Assembly: GCA_946480015.1 (NCBI GenBank)
Contig: CAMLIL010000019.1
Coordinates: 1-64,000 of the forward strand
Origin: an uncultured Oxalobacteraceae bacterium
Lineage (GTDB): Bacteria; Pseudomonadota; Gammaproteobacteria; Burkholderiales; Burkholderiaceae
Reading direction: 5' to 3'
Length of the DNA stretch: 64,000 nt
Shown: positions 11,001-19,209 of the stretch, piece after piece
Layout: every line of letters begins with the position of its first letter
Numbering within the stretch: position 1 is the first letter of the stretch
The notes under the pieces: generated by a model
Database searches by the model: none
Seen by the model: only the letters and a program-made list of their open reading frames with translations
What the model was told of the DNA's origin: nothing
Translations under genes and position numbers: made by a program

Positions 11001-12008
11001 TCACTGGATAATCCGAACCGCGGCCGGGCGCACCGCGCGCAACGGGCCCTGGTCGATCAGCTCGAAAAAGTTGGGGATGGCCGAGGACTCGCGCACCAGG
11101 CCGGTGCGCTGCGCCCAGCGGCTCTGGTCCGACAGCGCCAGCAGCAGCGACTGGTCGAGCGTGAGATGAAAATCGGACGGATCGAAGGCGCCGGCCAGCG
11201 CTTCGGTTTCGATGCCGAGCGCCCGTCCGATGATGGCGCGCGCGGCGACCGGTTCTTGACGGATCATGTCGGTGGCGTCGGCCAGCGCCGCCACCACGCG
11301 CCCGACCGCGTCGCGGTGCGCGCTGAGATAGCGCTTGCTCGTCACCAGCAGAAAGCGGTAGACGAAAATGTCTTCGCCATAAATGGTGTGGCCAGCGGTG
11401 CCCAGTTCGCGCTGCATGCGCAACAGGTCGGGCTGCCACAGGGTGGCCGCATCGACCCGGCCGCTGCGCAGCGCGTCGGTCAGCACTTCCGGCTTGAGTT
11501 CGACAATGTTGACGCTGTGGCGGTCGATCCCCTGCGCCACCAGCAGGGCATCGAGGAAATACTGTGCGTTGGTGCCAGGCACCGTGCCGATGGTCTTGCC
11601 GGCCAAATCGGCACCACTGGCAATCCCGCGTCCGCGCCAGCCCAGCACGGCCATGGCCTTGCGCGAGCCGAACAGGCTGGCCACGATCTCCACCTGTTCG
11701 CCGCGCAGCGCGGCCACGGTATAGGGCGTATCGCCCACGATGGCCATGTCGGCATGGCCATCGATCACCTTTTCCAGCGCATGCTTGCCAATCCGGAATG
11801 ATTGCGTGTCCAGCTGCACCCGGTAACGCTCGAACATGCCGTGCGCCTGCCCGACCGGCACCGCGCCCAGGCACAGGTGGATCGGCATGGCCAGGGAAAC
11901 GCTGACCGGCGCGAAAGCCTCCATGCGCTGGGCGCGCACCAGCCAGGCCGCGCCCAGCAGCGCCAGGGCGCAGCAGGCAATCAGGAAAATGGTGAGGTGG
12001 CGCTTCAT
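11001..12008 (-). CDS. ABC-type periplasmic binding protein (NMT1/SsuA-like), probable sensor partner
   Basis: The 335-residue protein has one N-terminal hydrophobic helix (about 6-25, no clear cleavage site), then an SsuA/NMT1-type solute-binding fold (GDTPYTVAALRGEQVEIVAS, AGKTIGTVPGTNAQYFLDALL). No ABC permease or ATPase is nearby. The hybrid kinase follows directly. This arrangement fits a ligand-sensing accessory protein for the kinase better than a transport role, which is inference. AGGA precedes the ATG at 12008. Confidence 0.82.
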   Translation of the reverse strand: MKRHLTIFLIACCALALLGAAWLVRAQRMEAFAPVSVSLAMPIHLCLGAVPVGQAHGMFERYRVQLDTQSFRIGKHALEKVIDGHADMAIVGDTPYTVAALRGEQVEIVASLFGSRKAMAVLGWRGRGIASGADLAGKTIGTVPGTNAQYFLDALLVAQGIDRHSVNIVELKPEVLTDALRSGRVDAATLWQPDLLRMQRELGTAGHTIYGEDIFVYRFLLVTSKRYLSAHRDAVGRVVAALADATDMIRQEPVAARAIIGRALGIETEALAGAFDPSDFHLTLDQSLLLALSDQSRWAQRTGLVRESSAIPNFFELIDQGPLRAVRPAAVRIIQ

Positions 12009-12197
12009 CGCGGTCCTATCGAGATCGAAAGGCGGATGCGGGGCCTGGTGAAATTAGCATGCCGGCAACATGGTGCGGCTGCGGCCCTCGCGGCCGGCGC
12101 AGGGATGGGGCGCGGCTGCCGCTGCCGGAGCAGCTGGACGTAGAACCATCCTATCACGCTGCCGCCGGCCGGCAGGTTTTTTTAGCAAATTCGACTA

Positions 12198-13226
12198 TTA
12201 AGCGTGCGTTTCGGCAACAGTTTGTTGAGAAGGTTCCAATATCTCGTCCTCGTCGCCGTACTCGGTGTCGAAGCCGGACGCGTCCAGGCCGAGCTGGCGC
12301 AGCCAGCGCACCATCACCGCAATCGACCCATGCGTGACGATCACGCGCGGCGCCCCGGTGGCGCGGATCGCGCTGATCAGCCCGGGCCAGTCGGCATGGT
12401 CGGACAGCACGAAGCCGCGGTCCACGCCGCGCCGCCGGCGCGCGCCGCGCAGCCGCATCCAGCCGCTGGCAAAGGCGTCGCTGTAGTCGCCGAAGCGGCG
12501 CATCCAGGTACTGCCGGCGGCCGATGGCGGCGCGATCACGATGGCGCGCCGGATCGCCGCCTTGTCCACTTCGGTCGCCAGCGCGGTGGCCGGCAGCGCC
12601 ACCCCGCCGGCCCGATACACCCGGTTCAGCGGCTCGACCGCGCCATGGCACAGGATGGGACCGATCGACGGATCCAGCCCGGACAGGATGCGCTGCGCCT
12701 TGCCGAAGGCGTAGGCGAACACCACGCTGGCGCGCCCGGCTCCGGCGTTCTTGCGCCACCATTGATTGATGTCGTCGAACACCGTCTGTTCAGCTTCCCA
12801 GCGGTAGATCGGCAGGCCGAAGGTCGATTCGGTAATAAACGTATCGCAGCGCACCGGCTCGAACGGCGCGCAGGTCCTGTCCGGCTCGACCTTGTAGTCG
12901 CCCGACGCCACCCACACCTCGCCGCGGTATTCCATGCGCACCTGGGCCGACCCGAGCACGTGGCCGGCCGGATGCAGCGAAATGGCCACGCCATTGTGGA
13001 CGATGCGCTCGCCGTACTCCAGGCCATCGATATGAATTTCGCCCAGGCGCGCGCGCAGCACGCTCACGCCCGGCGCTGCCGACAGATAGTGGCCATGGCC
13101 GGCCCGCGCATGGTCGCCGTGCGCGTGCGTGACCACCGCGCGCTCGACCGGGCGCCAGGGGTCGATATAGAACTGGCCCGGTACACAGAACAGGCCCTCC
13201 TTGCGCACCACCACCAGCTCGCTCAT
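12198..13226 (-). CDS. Ligase-associated DNA damage response exonuclease (MBL fold)
   Basis: This 342-residue metallo-beta-lactamase/beta-CASP nuclease has the metal motif THAHGDH (His34, His36, Asp38, His39) and conserved downstream SGDYKVEPDRTCAPFE and SDHADW segments. It is the 'Exo' member of the four-gene repair set that includes the ligase, helicase and PdeM. Here it is separated from them by the binding protein and kinase. TAGGAG precedes the ATG, and it starts 8 bases after recQ, so the two are probably cotranscribed. Confidence 0.93.
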   Translation of the reverse strand: MSELVVVRKEGLFCVPGQFYIDPWRPVERAVVTHAHGDHARAGHGHYLSAAPGVSVLRARLGEIHIDGLEYGERIVHNGVAISLHPAGHVLGSAQVRMEYRGEVWVASGDYKVEPDRTCAPFEPVRCDTFITESTFGLPIYRWEAEQTVFDDINQWWRKNAGAGRASVVFAYAFGKAQRILSGLDPSIGPILCHGAVEPLNRVYRAGGVALPATALATEVDKAAIRRAIVIAPPSAAGSTWMRRFGDYSDAFASGWMRLRGARRRRGVDRGFVLSDHADWPGLISAIRATGAPRVIVTHGSIAVMVRWLRQLGLDASGFDTEYGDEDEILEPSQQTVAETHA

Positions 13227-13234
13227 GGCCGCTC

Positions 13235-14935
13235 CTACGCCGGGCTGACGAAATCGGCCAGGAAGGTCTTGGTACCGTGCTCGGGAAAGGCGATGGTGAT
13301 CTGGTCTCCCGCCACCGTCTGCACCGTGCCGACGTCGAACTTCGGCACCCGCACCTGAGCGCCCGGCGCGAAGCTCGGGCCGGCCGGCTCGGCCTCGGGT
13401 TCGCGCTCGAACTCATCGTCGCGGATGGCCAGATCGGCCACCTGCGGCGGGTTCAGGCAATTATCGCAGCGGCAACACTTCTCGAAGCCTTCCACTTCAT
13501 CGCCGAAGTAGTCGAGCAACACCTTCCAGCGGCAAAAGCCGCTGACCGCATAGCCGACCATCTGTTCCAGCGCTTCGCGGTCGCGTTCCTGCTTCTCTTC
13601 ATACACGGCGGCCAGGCGCCCGAACAGCGCGGCCGAGCCTTCCAGCGCGGTGGGACGGTATTCCAGCTTGCGGTTCTGGCGCAGCAGCTTGCCATCCTTG
13701 AGCAGCTTGAGGCACACCTTCAAGGTGCTGGAAGGCAGTTCTTCGAGCGCCTCGGCCAATGCGTCTGTCGTGACCGGTCCCGCCTCGGCCAGCTCGCAGG
13801 CCTTGGCGTGGATGGCCTTCAGGTCCTTGGGGCCCGGATAATGCTTCACCAGGAAAAATTGCTGCACCCGCTTGTCGTCCTGGAAATACAACAGGGTGCA
13901 GCTGGCATCGGCGCCATCCCGCCCGGCCCGGCCCGATTCCTGGTAATAGGCTTCCAGATTGGCCGGAATTTGCAGATGGATCACAAAGCGCGTATCGGGT
14001 TTGTCGATGCCCATGCCGAACGCGTTGGTGGCGACCATCACGCGCCGCGCGCCCGCCATGAACAGGTCCTGGCTCTGCTTGCGTTCGGCGGCCGGCAGCT
14101 TGCCATGGTACAAAACCGCGTTCTCGCCGGCCTCCTCCAGGACCTGCATCATTTCCTCGGCCGCCTTGATGGTCGCCGCATACACGATGCCCGTTCCCTG
14201 CGACTGGCGCACCAGTTCCAGCGCCTTGACGTAACGCTCGTCGTGATTGGTCACCTGGACCACCGCGTAATGCAGATTGGGCCGGTAGATGCCGGTATTG
14301 ACGACGTTGATACGCGCGCGTCCCAGCTGCTTGCCGATATCGGCCACCACATCCTCGGTGGCGGTGGCGGTCAGCGCCAGCACCGGCGGCTTGCCCAGCG
14401 CCTCGATCGAGGCGGCCATCTCCAGGTAAGCCGGGCGGAAATCATGGCCCCACTGGGAAATGCAATGGGCTTCGTCGATCACCACGAGGGCGATGCGTAC
14501 CTGTTTGAGCACTTCGAGAAATTCCGCCATGGCCAGCCGTTCCGGCGTGCAAAACACGATTTCGTGGCGCCCTGCGCGGATACCGTCCAGCGCCGCCTGC
14601 TCGTCTTCCGCGCCCAGGCTGCTGTTGACCTGGGCCGCGCGGATGCCCAGTGCGTCCAGCTTTTCCAGCTGGTCCTTCATCAGAGAAATCAGTGGCGAGA
14701 CGACGATGGTGACGCCGTCGAGCATGCGCGCGGGAATCTGGTAGCACAGCGATTTTCCGCTGCCGGTCGGCATGATCGCCAAGGTGTCCTGGCCGTCGAG
14801 GACACTGTCGATCACCTGTTGTTGGCCATCGCGCAGCCGCGGAACCCCGAAAACCGAGCTCAGCAGCTTCTTGATGGCGTTGCGGCGCACTGCCTTGGCG
14901 CCATTATGCAGGAGGGTATGGTTATGTGTAGTCAT
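13235..14935 (-). CDS. recQ: ATP-dependent DNA helicase RecQ, HRDC-less form
   Basis: The 566-residue protein has Walker A TGSGKS, the DEAH box DEAHCISQWGHDFRPAY, the GRAGRDG motif VI, and the RecQ zinc-binding module (CRWKVLLDYFGD ... CCRCDNC). The usual C-terminal HRDC domain is missing. Instead there is a small basic segment, about residues 520-566 (PGAQVRVPKFDVGTVQTVAG...), that resembles the short beta-rich tail found in UvrD-like proteins. It unwinds 3'-5' in recombination repair. It is first in the leftward repair run. Confidence 0.94.
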   Translation of the reverse strand: MTTHNHTLLHNGAKAVRRNAIKKLLSSVFGVPRLRDGQQQVIDSVLDGQDTLAIMPTGSGKSLCYQIPARMLDGVTIVVSPLISLMKDQLEKLDALGIRAAQVNSSLGAEDEQAALDGIRAGRHEIVFCTPERLAMAEFLEVLKQVRIALVVIDEAHCISQWGHDFRPAYLEMAASIEALGKPPVLALTATATEDVVADIGKQLGRARINVVNTGIYRPNLHYAVVQVTNHDERYVKALELVRQSQGTGIVYAATIKAAEEMMQVLEEAGENAVLYHGKLPAAERKQSQDLFMAGARRVMVATNAFGMGIDKPDTRFVIHLQIPANLEAYYQESGRAGRDGADASCTLLYFQDDKRVQQFFLVKHYPGPKDLKAIHAKACELAEAGPVTTDALAEALEELPSSTLKVCLKLLKDGKLLRQNRKLEYRPTALEGSAALFGRLAAVYEEKQERDREALEQMVGYAVSGFCRWKVLLDYFGDEVEGFEKCCRCDNCLNPPQVADLAIRDDEFEREPEAEPAGPSFAPGAQVRVPKFDVGTVQTVAGDQITIAFPEHGTKTFLADFVSPA

Positions 14936-14971
14936 ACGAGCAACTCTACGGCCCGCACCCGGCGCACACCA

Positions 14972-15037
14972 TAGGACGCAGCCTACACCGCGCGTAGGAT
15001 CACAGCATCAGGGCTGAACGGCAAGCCAACGTCCTAC
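14972..15037 (+). promoter_or_regulatory. Cluster of TAGGA/TCCTA boxes upstream of a 39-residue ORF
   Basis: TAGGACGCAGCCTA lies at 14972-14985, GTAGGAT at 14994-15000 and GTCCTAC at 15031-15037. The last two form a spaced inverted repeat. They match the half site of the 1815-1852 palindrome, so a shared regulator is possible. Confidence 0.4.
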
Positions 15038-15139
15038 AAGGGCTCGGACTTTCTACCGATGTCTGCCAAAAGAAAGTGCCGCTAAGATGGAACCATATCG
15101 ACATTCCTGCGACGAAATACCTTCCCCACGGAGGACATC

Positions 15140-15259
15140 ATGATGCGCATCTGCCCACTGACCTGGACCGCGTTAAACATCGGCCTGGCAAGCGCCGCCA
15201 CTTACCTGCTGTGCTCGACAGAACTGCTGGAAAGCACCGCCCTGTTCCTGATCCGCTAA
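15140..15259 (+). CDS. Small hydrophobic protein of 39 residues
   Basis: A strong GGAGGA at 15130-15135 precedes tandem ATGs at 15140 and 15143 (the second has the better spacing). The 39-codon frame reads MMRICPLTWTALNIGLASAATYLL and so on to FLIR. Its middle is hydrophobic enough for one membrane helix. The upstream TAGGA boxes and the bidirectional terminator downstream bracket it as a transcription unit. No family was recognised; expression is unproven. Confidence 0.5.
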   Translation: MMRICPLTWTALNIGLASAATYLLCSTELLESTALFLIR

Positions 15260-15307
15260 GGCCGCAAGGCATCCCATCCGGATTAAGCGCAGTTTTTTGC
15301 GCACACG

Positions 15308-15342
15308 AAAAAGCCGTCCGGTTTGCACCGGACGGCTTTCCT
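15308..15342. terminator. Bidirectional terminator between the small ORF and the OmpA gene
   Basis: The stem AAAGCCGTCCGG / CCGGACGGCTTT has A and T tracts on its two sides, so it can serve both converging genes. Confidence 0.85.
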
Positions 15343-15356
15343 TTCCAACCCTAAAA

Positions 15357-16505
15357 TTACTTGGTCACGGTACGGGTACCGACCACTTCCACCGTCACGC
15401 GGCGGTTCTTGGCGCGGCCGTCGGCGCTCTTGTTGTCCGCCACCGGCTGGGTCTCGCCCTTGCCCTCGGTGTACACGCGCGAGGCTTCCACCCCTTTCGA
15501 TACCAGATACGCCTTGACCGCTTCCGCACGCTTGAGCGACAGCTTCTGGTTGTAAGCGTTCGAGCCGATCGAGTCGGTGTGGCCGACGGTGACCATGACT
15601 TCCGTGTTCATGCCTTGCAGCTTGGTCAGCAGTTCGTCCAGCGCTTGCTTGCCTTGCGGCTTGACGACGGCCTTGTCGAAGTCGAACAGGGCTTCGGCGG
15701 CGAACGAGACTTTTTCCGAGACCGGTACTGGCGCCGGGGCCGGTGCCGGCGCCGGGGCCGGCGCTGGCGCCGGGGCTTCGGCCACTGGGGCCGGGGCCGG
15801 TGCCGGTGCCGGCGCAGGCGGCGCCGCTACCGGACGACCCAGCTTGTACACCAGGCTGACCGAGTACATGTTCACGTGCCCATTGTTGCGGACCGCGTCG
15901 TCGATGCGATAGCGCTCGGCTTCGCCGCGCAAGGCCAGTGCTTCGGAGAATTTGTATTCCAGACCCAGACCGATCTTCGGATTGAGCTTCTTGTCGCTCT
16001 GCTCAGGATCGGTCAGCGCCCACAGGCGGTTGCCGCTGAAGTTGGTGCGCGCCTTGGCGTAGTTCATGCCGGCGCGGCCCAGGATCGAGAAACGCTCGCT
16101 CAGCGGAATCTGGCCTACCAGATCCAGAAAGACGCCGCGATAACCCATCTCGGCATTGAGCGCGCCGCCCTGCACGGTGGTGGTGCGGTAGCTGAATTCG
16201 CCCAGATCGAACCAGCCGGCTTCGATCGCAAGGTTGCGGTTGAGCTGCTTGCCGACGAACAGTTTGTAGCCGACGTCTTTTTCATCGGTGCCCCAGGAAT
16301 TGACCGTGCCGCCCGGGGTATTCAGATTCACCAGGACATCGCGCGCTTTGATGTTGGTGTCGGTGCGGCCGATGCCGGCGCCGATGTAGGTGGCGCTGTT
16401 GGCCCAATCCGGATTAACGAAGTCGTCGGCGGCATTGGCCGGGTGGGCCGCCAGCACAGCCATGCCGAGTGCGCTCAAAGCACCGATATTTTTTGCAAAT
16501 TTCAT
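15357..16505 (-). CDS. OmpA-family outer membrane protein
   Basis: The 382-residue precursor starts at MKFAKNIGALSALG (16505), where GAGAGAA supplies the ribosome site; an upstream in-frame start lacks one. A signal peptide ends near HPANA. An eight-strand-type beta barrel occupies about residues 28-210 and a repetitive Pro-Ala linker about 215-255. A peptidoglycan-binding OmpA C-terminal domain follows (FDFDKAVVKP, GHTDSIGSNAYN, LSLKRAEAVKAYL, GRAKNRRV). It tethers the outer membrane to the wall. Probably highly expressed; monocistronic. Confidence 0.93.
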   Translation of the reverse strand: MKFAKNIGALSALGMAVLAAHPANAADDFVNPDWANSATYIGAGIGRTDTNIKARDVLVNLNTPGGTVNSWGTDEKDVGYKLFVGKQLNRNLAIEAGWFDLGEFSYRTTTVQGGALNAEMGYRGVFLDLVGQIPLSERFSILGRAGMNYAKARTNFSGNRLWALTDPEQSDKKLNPKIGLGLEYKFSEALALRGEAERYRIDDAVRNNGHVNMYSVSLVYKLGRPVAAPPAPAPAPAPAPVAEAPAPAPAPAPAPAPAPVPVSEKVSFAAEALFDFDKAVVKPQGKQALDELLTKLQGMNTEVMVTVGHTDSIGSNAYNQKLSLKRAEAVKAYLVSKGVEASRVYTEGKGETQPVADNKSADGRAKNRRVTVEVVGTRTVTK

Positions 16506-16671
16506 ATTATTCTCTCGCTTGTGTTGTTGATCATGAGGGCATCCAGAACTCCGTCTGGCTGCACTCAACTATTACTTGTTGCCAACGATGCATCCGTTCG
16601 TTGGCGAACATAGCCTATCAAAAACACAACGAGTTCGCACAAAAACAACGTGGAGCGCGCATGAATTATTG

Positions 16672-17172
16672 CTACGGCGTGCTATCGCCCTCCGTGGCAA
16701 GCAGTTCTTCCTCCTGCTGCTTGCGCAGGGCGGCCATGTGGATGGCGTATTGCTCGAAGCGTTTGTCGTCTTCGCTCTCGGGCACCCACTTCGGCACCGT
16801 CACCGTGTCGCCGGCCCCATCGACCGCCACGAACACGATCAGGCAGCGCGTGGTGCGCTTGCGCGCGCCGGTCTTGGGCTCGGTGGCCGAGACGTCGATG
16901 GCGATGTGCATGCTGGAATTGCCGGTGTACACCACCGTGGCCTTCACTTCGACGATCTGGCCGATGAAGATCGGCTTATAGAAGCGGATGCCGCCGATGT
17001 AGACCGTCACGCAGTAGTAACCGCTCCAGCCGACCGCGCAGGCGTAGCCGGCCTGGTCGATCCACTTCATCACGGCGCCGCCGTGCACTTTGCCGCCGAA
17101 ATTGACGTCGGTCGGCTCGGCCAGAAAACGCAAGGTGATCTCGCGCGACCGCGGTTGGGACAGATCGTTCAT
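16672..17172 (-). CDS. Acyl-CoA thioesterase, hotdog fold (YciA type)
   Basis: The 166-residue cytosolic hotdog protein carries the acyl-CoA hydrolase signature NFGGKVHGGAVMKWIDQAGYACA and the RCLIVFVAVD strand. It hydrolyses acyl-CoA esters; the chain-length preference cannot be read from sequence. The start overlaps the LysR stop (ATGA), so it is coupled to that gene. Why a thioesterase follows a sugar-locus regulator is unclear. Confidence 0.88.
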   Translation of the reverse strand: MNDLSQPRSREITLRFLAEPTDVNFGGKVHGGAVMKWIDQAGYACAVGWSGYYCVTVYIGGIRFYKPIFIGQIVEVKATVVYTGNSSMHIAIDVSATEPKTGARKRTTRCLIVFVAVDGAGDTVTVPKWVPESEDDKRFEQYAIHMAALRKQQEEELLATEGDSTP

Positions 17173-18149
17173 GCCGGCGCTCCTTCAGGAAATTGCGGTT
17201 GTTCGAGGTACAAGTCTTTCGCCGAGGCGCGCACGCATTTGAGCAGCAGCTCGGCGCCCGGCGAGAGCAGATGGTCCTGCTGGCGGATGATGCCGAAGGC
17301 GTCCATCTTGCACGGCAGCTCGATCGGCAGGATCGACAGCACGTTCAGGCTGGCATAGTACTTGGCCACTTCCAGCGGCATGACGTGCAGCGAATCGGTG
17401 CTTTGCAGCAGCGCGGTGATCAGCAGCAGCGCGGTGGTGTCGACCACATTGACCGGAGTGGGCAGCCCGGCGCGCCGGAACATCATGTCGAAGCGGTGCC
17501 GCAAAATGCTGCCATTGGGCGGCAAGATCCACGCCTGATCGGCGATCTCCTTGAGTTCGAGTTTCTTTGCAGCGAGCAGCGGATGGCCGACCCGCACCAC
17601 GGCGCAGGCAGGCTCTTCGGTCAGTTCCTCGTAGATCAGGCCAGCCGTGTTTTCCTTTTCCAGAATCCGCCCGATCATGAAGTCGAGCATGCCGTGCTGC
17701 AGGCGCTCCAGCAAGATATTGCTGCCCTCCATGTGCACGCCTATGCGCAGCATGGGCGCCTGCTGCTTGACCTTGGCAATGGCTTGCGGCAGCAAGGCCA
17801 TGGCGGGCGTCATGATCACGCCGACTTCGACCTGGCCGGCCAGCCCGGCCTTGAGCGCGACGATGTCGTCGTGCGCGAGCGCCAGGCTGGTCAGGGCCAT
17901 GCGCGCATGGCGGATCATGGTTTCGCCAAACATGGTCGGTTCCATCCCGCGCGGCAGCCGTTCGAACAGGCGCACGTCAAGCATCTCTTCGAGATCCTTG
18001 ATTTGCTTGGACGCGGCAGGCTGCGTCATGTGCAGTTCTTCGGCGGCACGGTGGATGTTGCGGTGATCGTCGAGCGCGATCAGCAGCAGCAGCTGGCGCG
18101 TTTTAAGGCGCGCCTTGAGGAACCAGCCGGGGTTGAGTGTATCCATCAT
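17169..18149 (-). CDS. LysR-family regulator, probable regulator of the arabinoside locus
   Basis: The 326-residue LTTR has an N-terminal winged HTH at about 15-75 (RQLLLLIALDDHRNIHRAAEELHMTQPAASKQIKDLEEML) and a periplasmic-binding-like effector domain. It resembles GbpR-type sugar-responsive LTTRs. It lies 53 bases after the GH43 gene that ends the sugar importer operon, so it may be cotranscribed with it. Two ATCGAT repeats lie in the 53-base gap. It is the only transcription factor in the arabinan region and the best candidate to bind the shared motif described at 23,773, 37,628 and 44,825. Confidence 0.88.
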   Translation of the reverse strand: MMDTLNPGWFLKARLKTRQLLLLIALDDHRNIHRAAEELHMTQPAASKQIKDLEEMLDVRLFERLPRGMEPTMFGETMIRHARMALTSLALAHDDIVALKAGLAGQVEVGVIMTPAMALLPQAIAKVKQQAPMLRIGVHMEGSNILLERLQHGMLDFMIGRILEKENTAGLIYEELTEEPACAVVRVGHPLLAAKKLELKEIADQAWILPPNGSILRHRFDMMFRRAGLPTPVNVVDTTALLLITALLQSTDSLHVMPLEVAKYYASLNVLSILPIELPCKMDAFGIIRQQDHLLSPGAELLLKCVRASAKDLYLEQPQFPEGAPA

Positions 18150-18202
18150 GGAATAATACCCCCATTATTATCGATAACGTTAAAAAAGTATCGATCCGGG
18201 TA

Positions 18203-19159
18203 TCACTTGCAACCGGGGCCAGGATTGGCGGCAGGGCCGTCGGCGGTTTGCGCGACGAAGGCGATGCTGCCGTCCTTGTTGTATTTCAGCTCCTCCACCG
18301 CGACCGAGCGGCGGAATTCGCCGCCGGTGGGCAGCTTGCTGTTGTGGTAAAACACGTAAGACTTGCCGTTGAAGTCGACGATGGCCTGGTGGATGGTTTT
18401 CACGCCATCGTTCTTGTCCATGATCTTGCCGCGGAAGGTCCATGGACCGGTCGGGCTCTTGCTGGTCGCGTACACCATTTCTTCCGGGAAGTAGCGCGAG
18501 TACGACAGGTAGTAGGTGCCCTTATGCTTGTGCACGTACGGCGCTTCGGTGAACGATTCCAGGTTCGTCACCGTCATGATCGGGCCGTCGAGCTCGATCA
18601 TATTGGCTTTCAGCTTGGCATACTTGAGCACCATATTGCCCCAGTACAGGTAGGCCTGGCCATCGTCGTCGACAAACACGCCCGGGTCGATATCGTCCCA
18701 CGAGATTTCCGTCTGACGGGTCATGTCGTTGGTGATCAAGGCCGAACCGCGCGCGTCGACGAAGGGCCCGGTCGGGCTGCTCGACACCGCCACGCCGATC
18801 GCCTTGCCGGGAATGCTGCCATGCTCCATCGGCGCATAGAAGTAGTACTTGCCGTTGCGCTTGACGACATCGGCGGCCCAGGCATCCTTCTTGGCCCACT
18901 TGAAGGAGGCCGGGGTCAGCGGGGAGCCATGATCGGTCCAGTGCTTCATGTCGCAGGAGGACAGCACGCGCCATTCGTTCATCACGTAGTCCTGCTCGCC
19001 CTCCTTGGCCTGGTCGTGGCCCACGTACAGGTAAGTCCTGCCGTTATCGACCAGCGCAGCCGGGTCGGCCGTGAAGTACTCCTTGACGATCGGATTGCCG
19101 GCGTGCGCGCACAAGGCCGCTGCGCCGAGCGCCAGCGCGCTCAGTGACTGCTTGATCAT
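18203..19159 (-). CDS. Exported glycoside hydrolase family 43 enzyme
   Basis: The 318-residue protein has a signal peptide (cleavage near CAHA-GN) and a five-bladed GH43 propeller. The expected acid triad is Asp32 (ADPAALVD), Asp158 (DIDPGVF) and Glu205 (SFTEAPYV). Likely activities are alpha-L-arabinofuranosidase or beta-xylosidase on arabinose-containing oligomers. It is last in the ytfQRT-yjfF operon, just downstream of the permease. Confidence 0.86.
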   Translation of the reverse strand: MIKQSLSALALGAAALCAHAGNPIVKEYFTADPAALVDNGRTYLYVGHDQAKEGEQDYVMNEWRVLSSCDMKHWTDHGSPLTPASFKWAKKDAWAADVVKRNGKYYFYAPMEHGSIPGKAIGVAVSSSPTGPFVDARGSALITNDMTRQTEISWDDIDPGVFVDDDGQAYLYWGNMVLKYAKLKANMIELDGPIMTVTNLESFTEAPYVHKHKGTYYLSYSRYFPEEMVYATSKSPTGPWTFRGKIMDKNDGVKTIHQAIVDFNGKSYVFYHNSKLPTGGEFRRSVAVEELKYNKDGSIAFVAQTADGPAANPGPGCK

Positions 19160-19209
19160 GGTCTCTCCTGTTGTTATCTATTTTTTTTTGTACTTCGTTT
19201 GAACCGGTT

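Noticed and set aside
7874..11011. 1,045-codon plus-strand open frame over the kinase
   Set aside because: It is an antisense shadow of a gene with intact domains; composition is typical of reversed GC-rich coding sequence.
15700..15840. Tandem repeat suggesting a CRISPR or slippage array
   Set aside because: It is the Pro-Ala linker of the OmpA protein; no spacers.
15357..16568. OmpA start at 16568
   Set aside because: The 21 extra residues precede a perfect signal peptide start with its own ribosome site at 16505.
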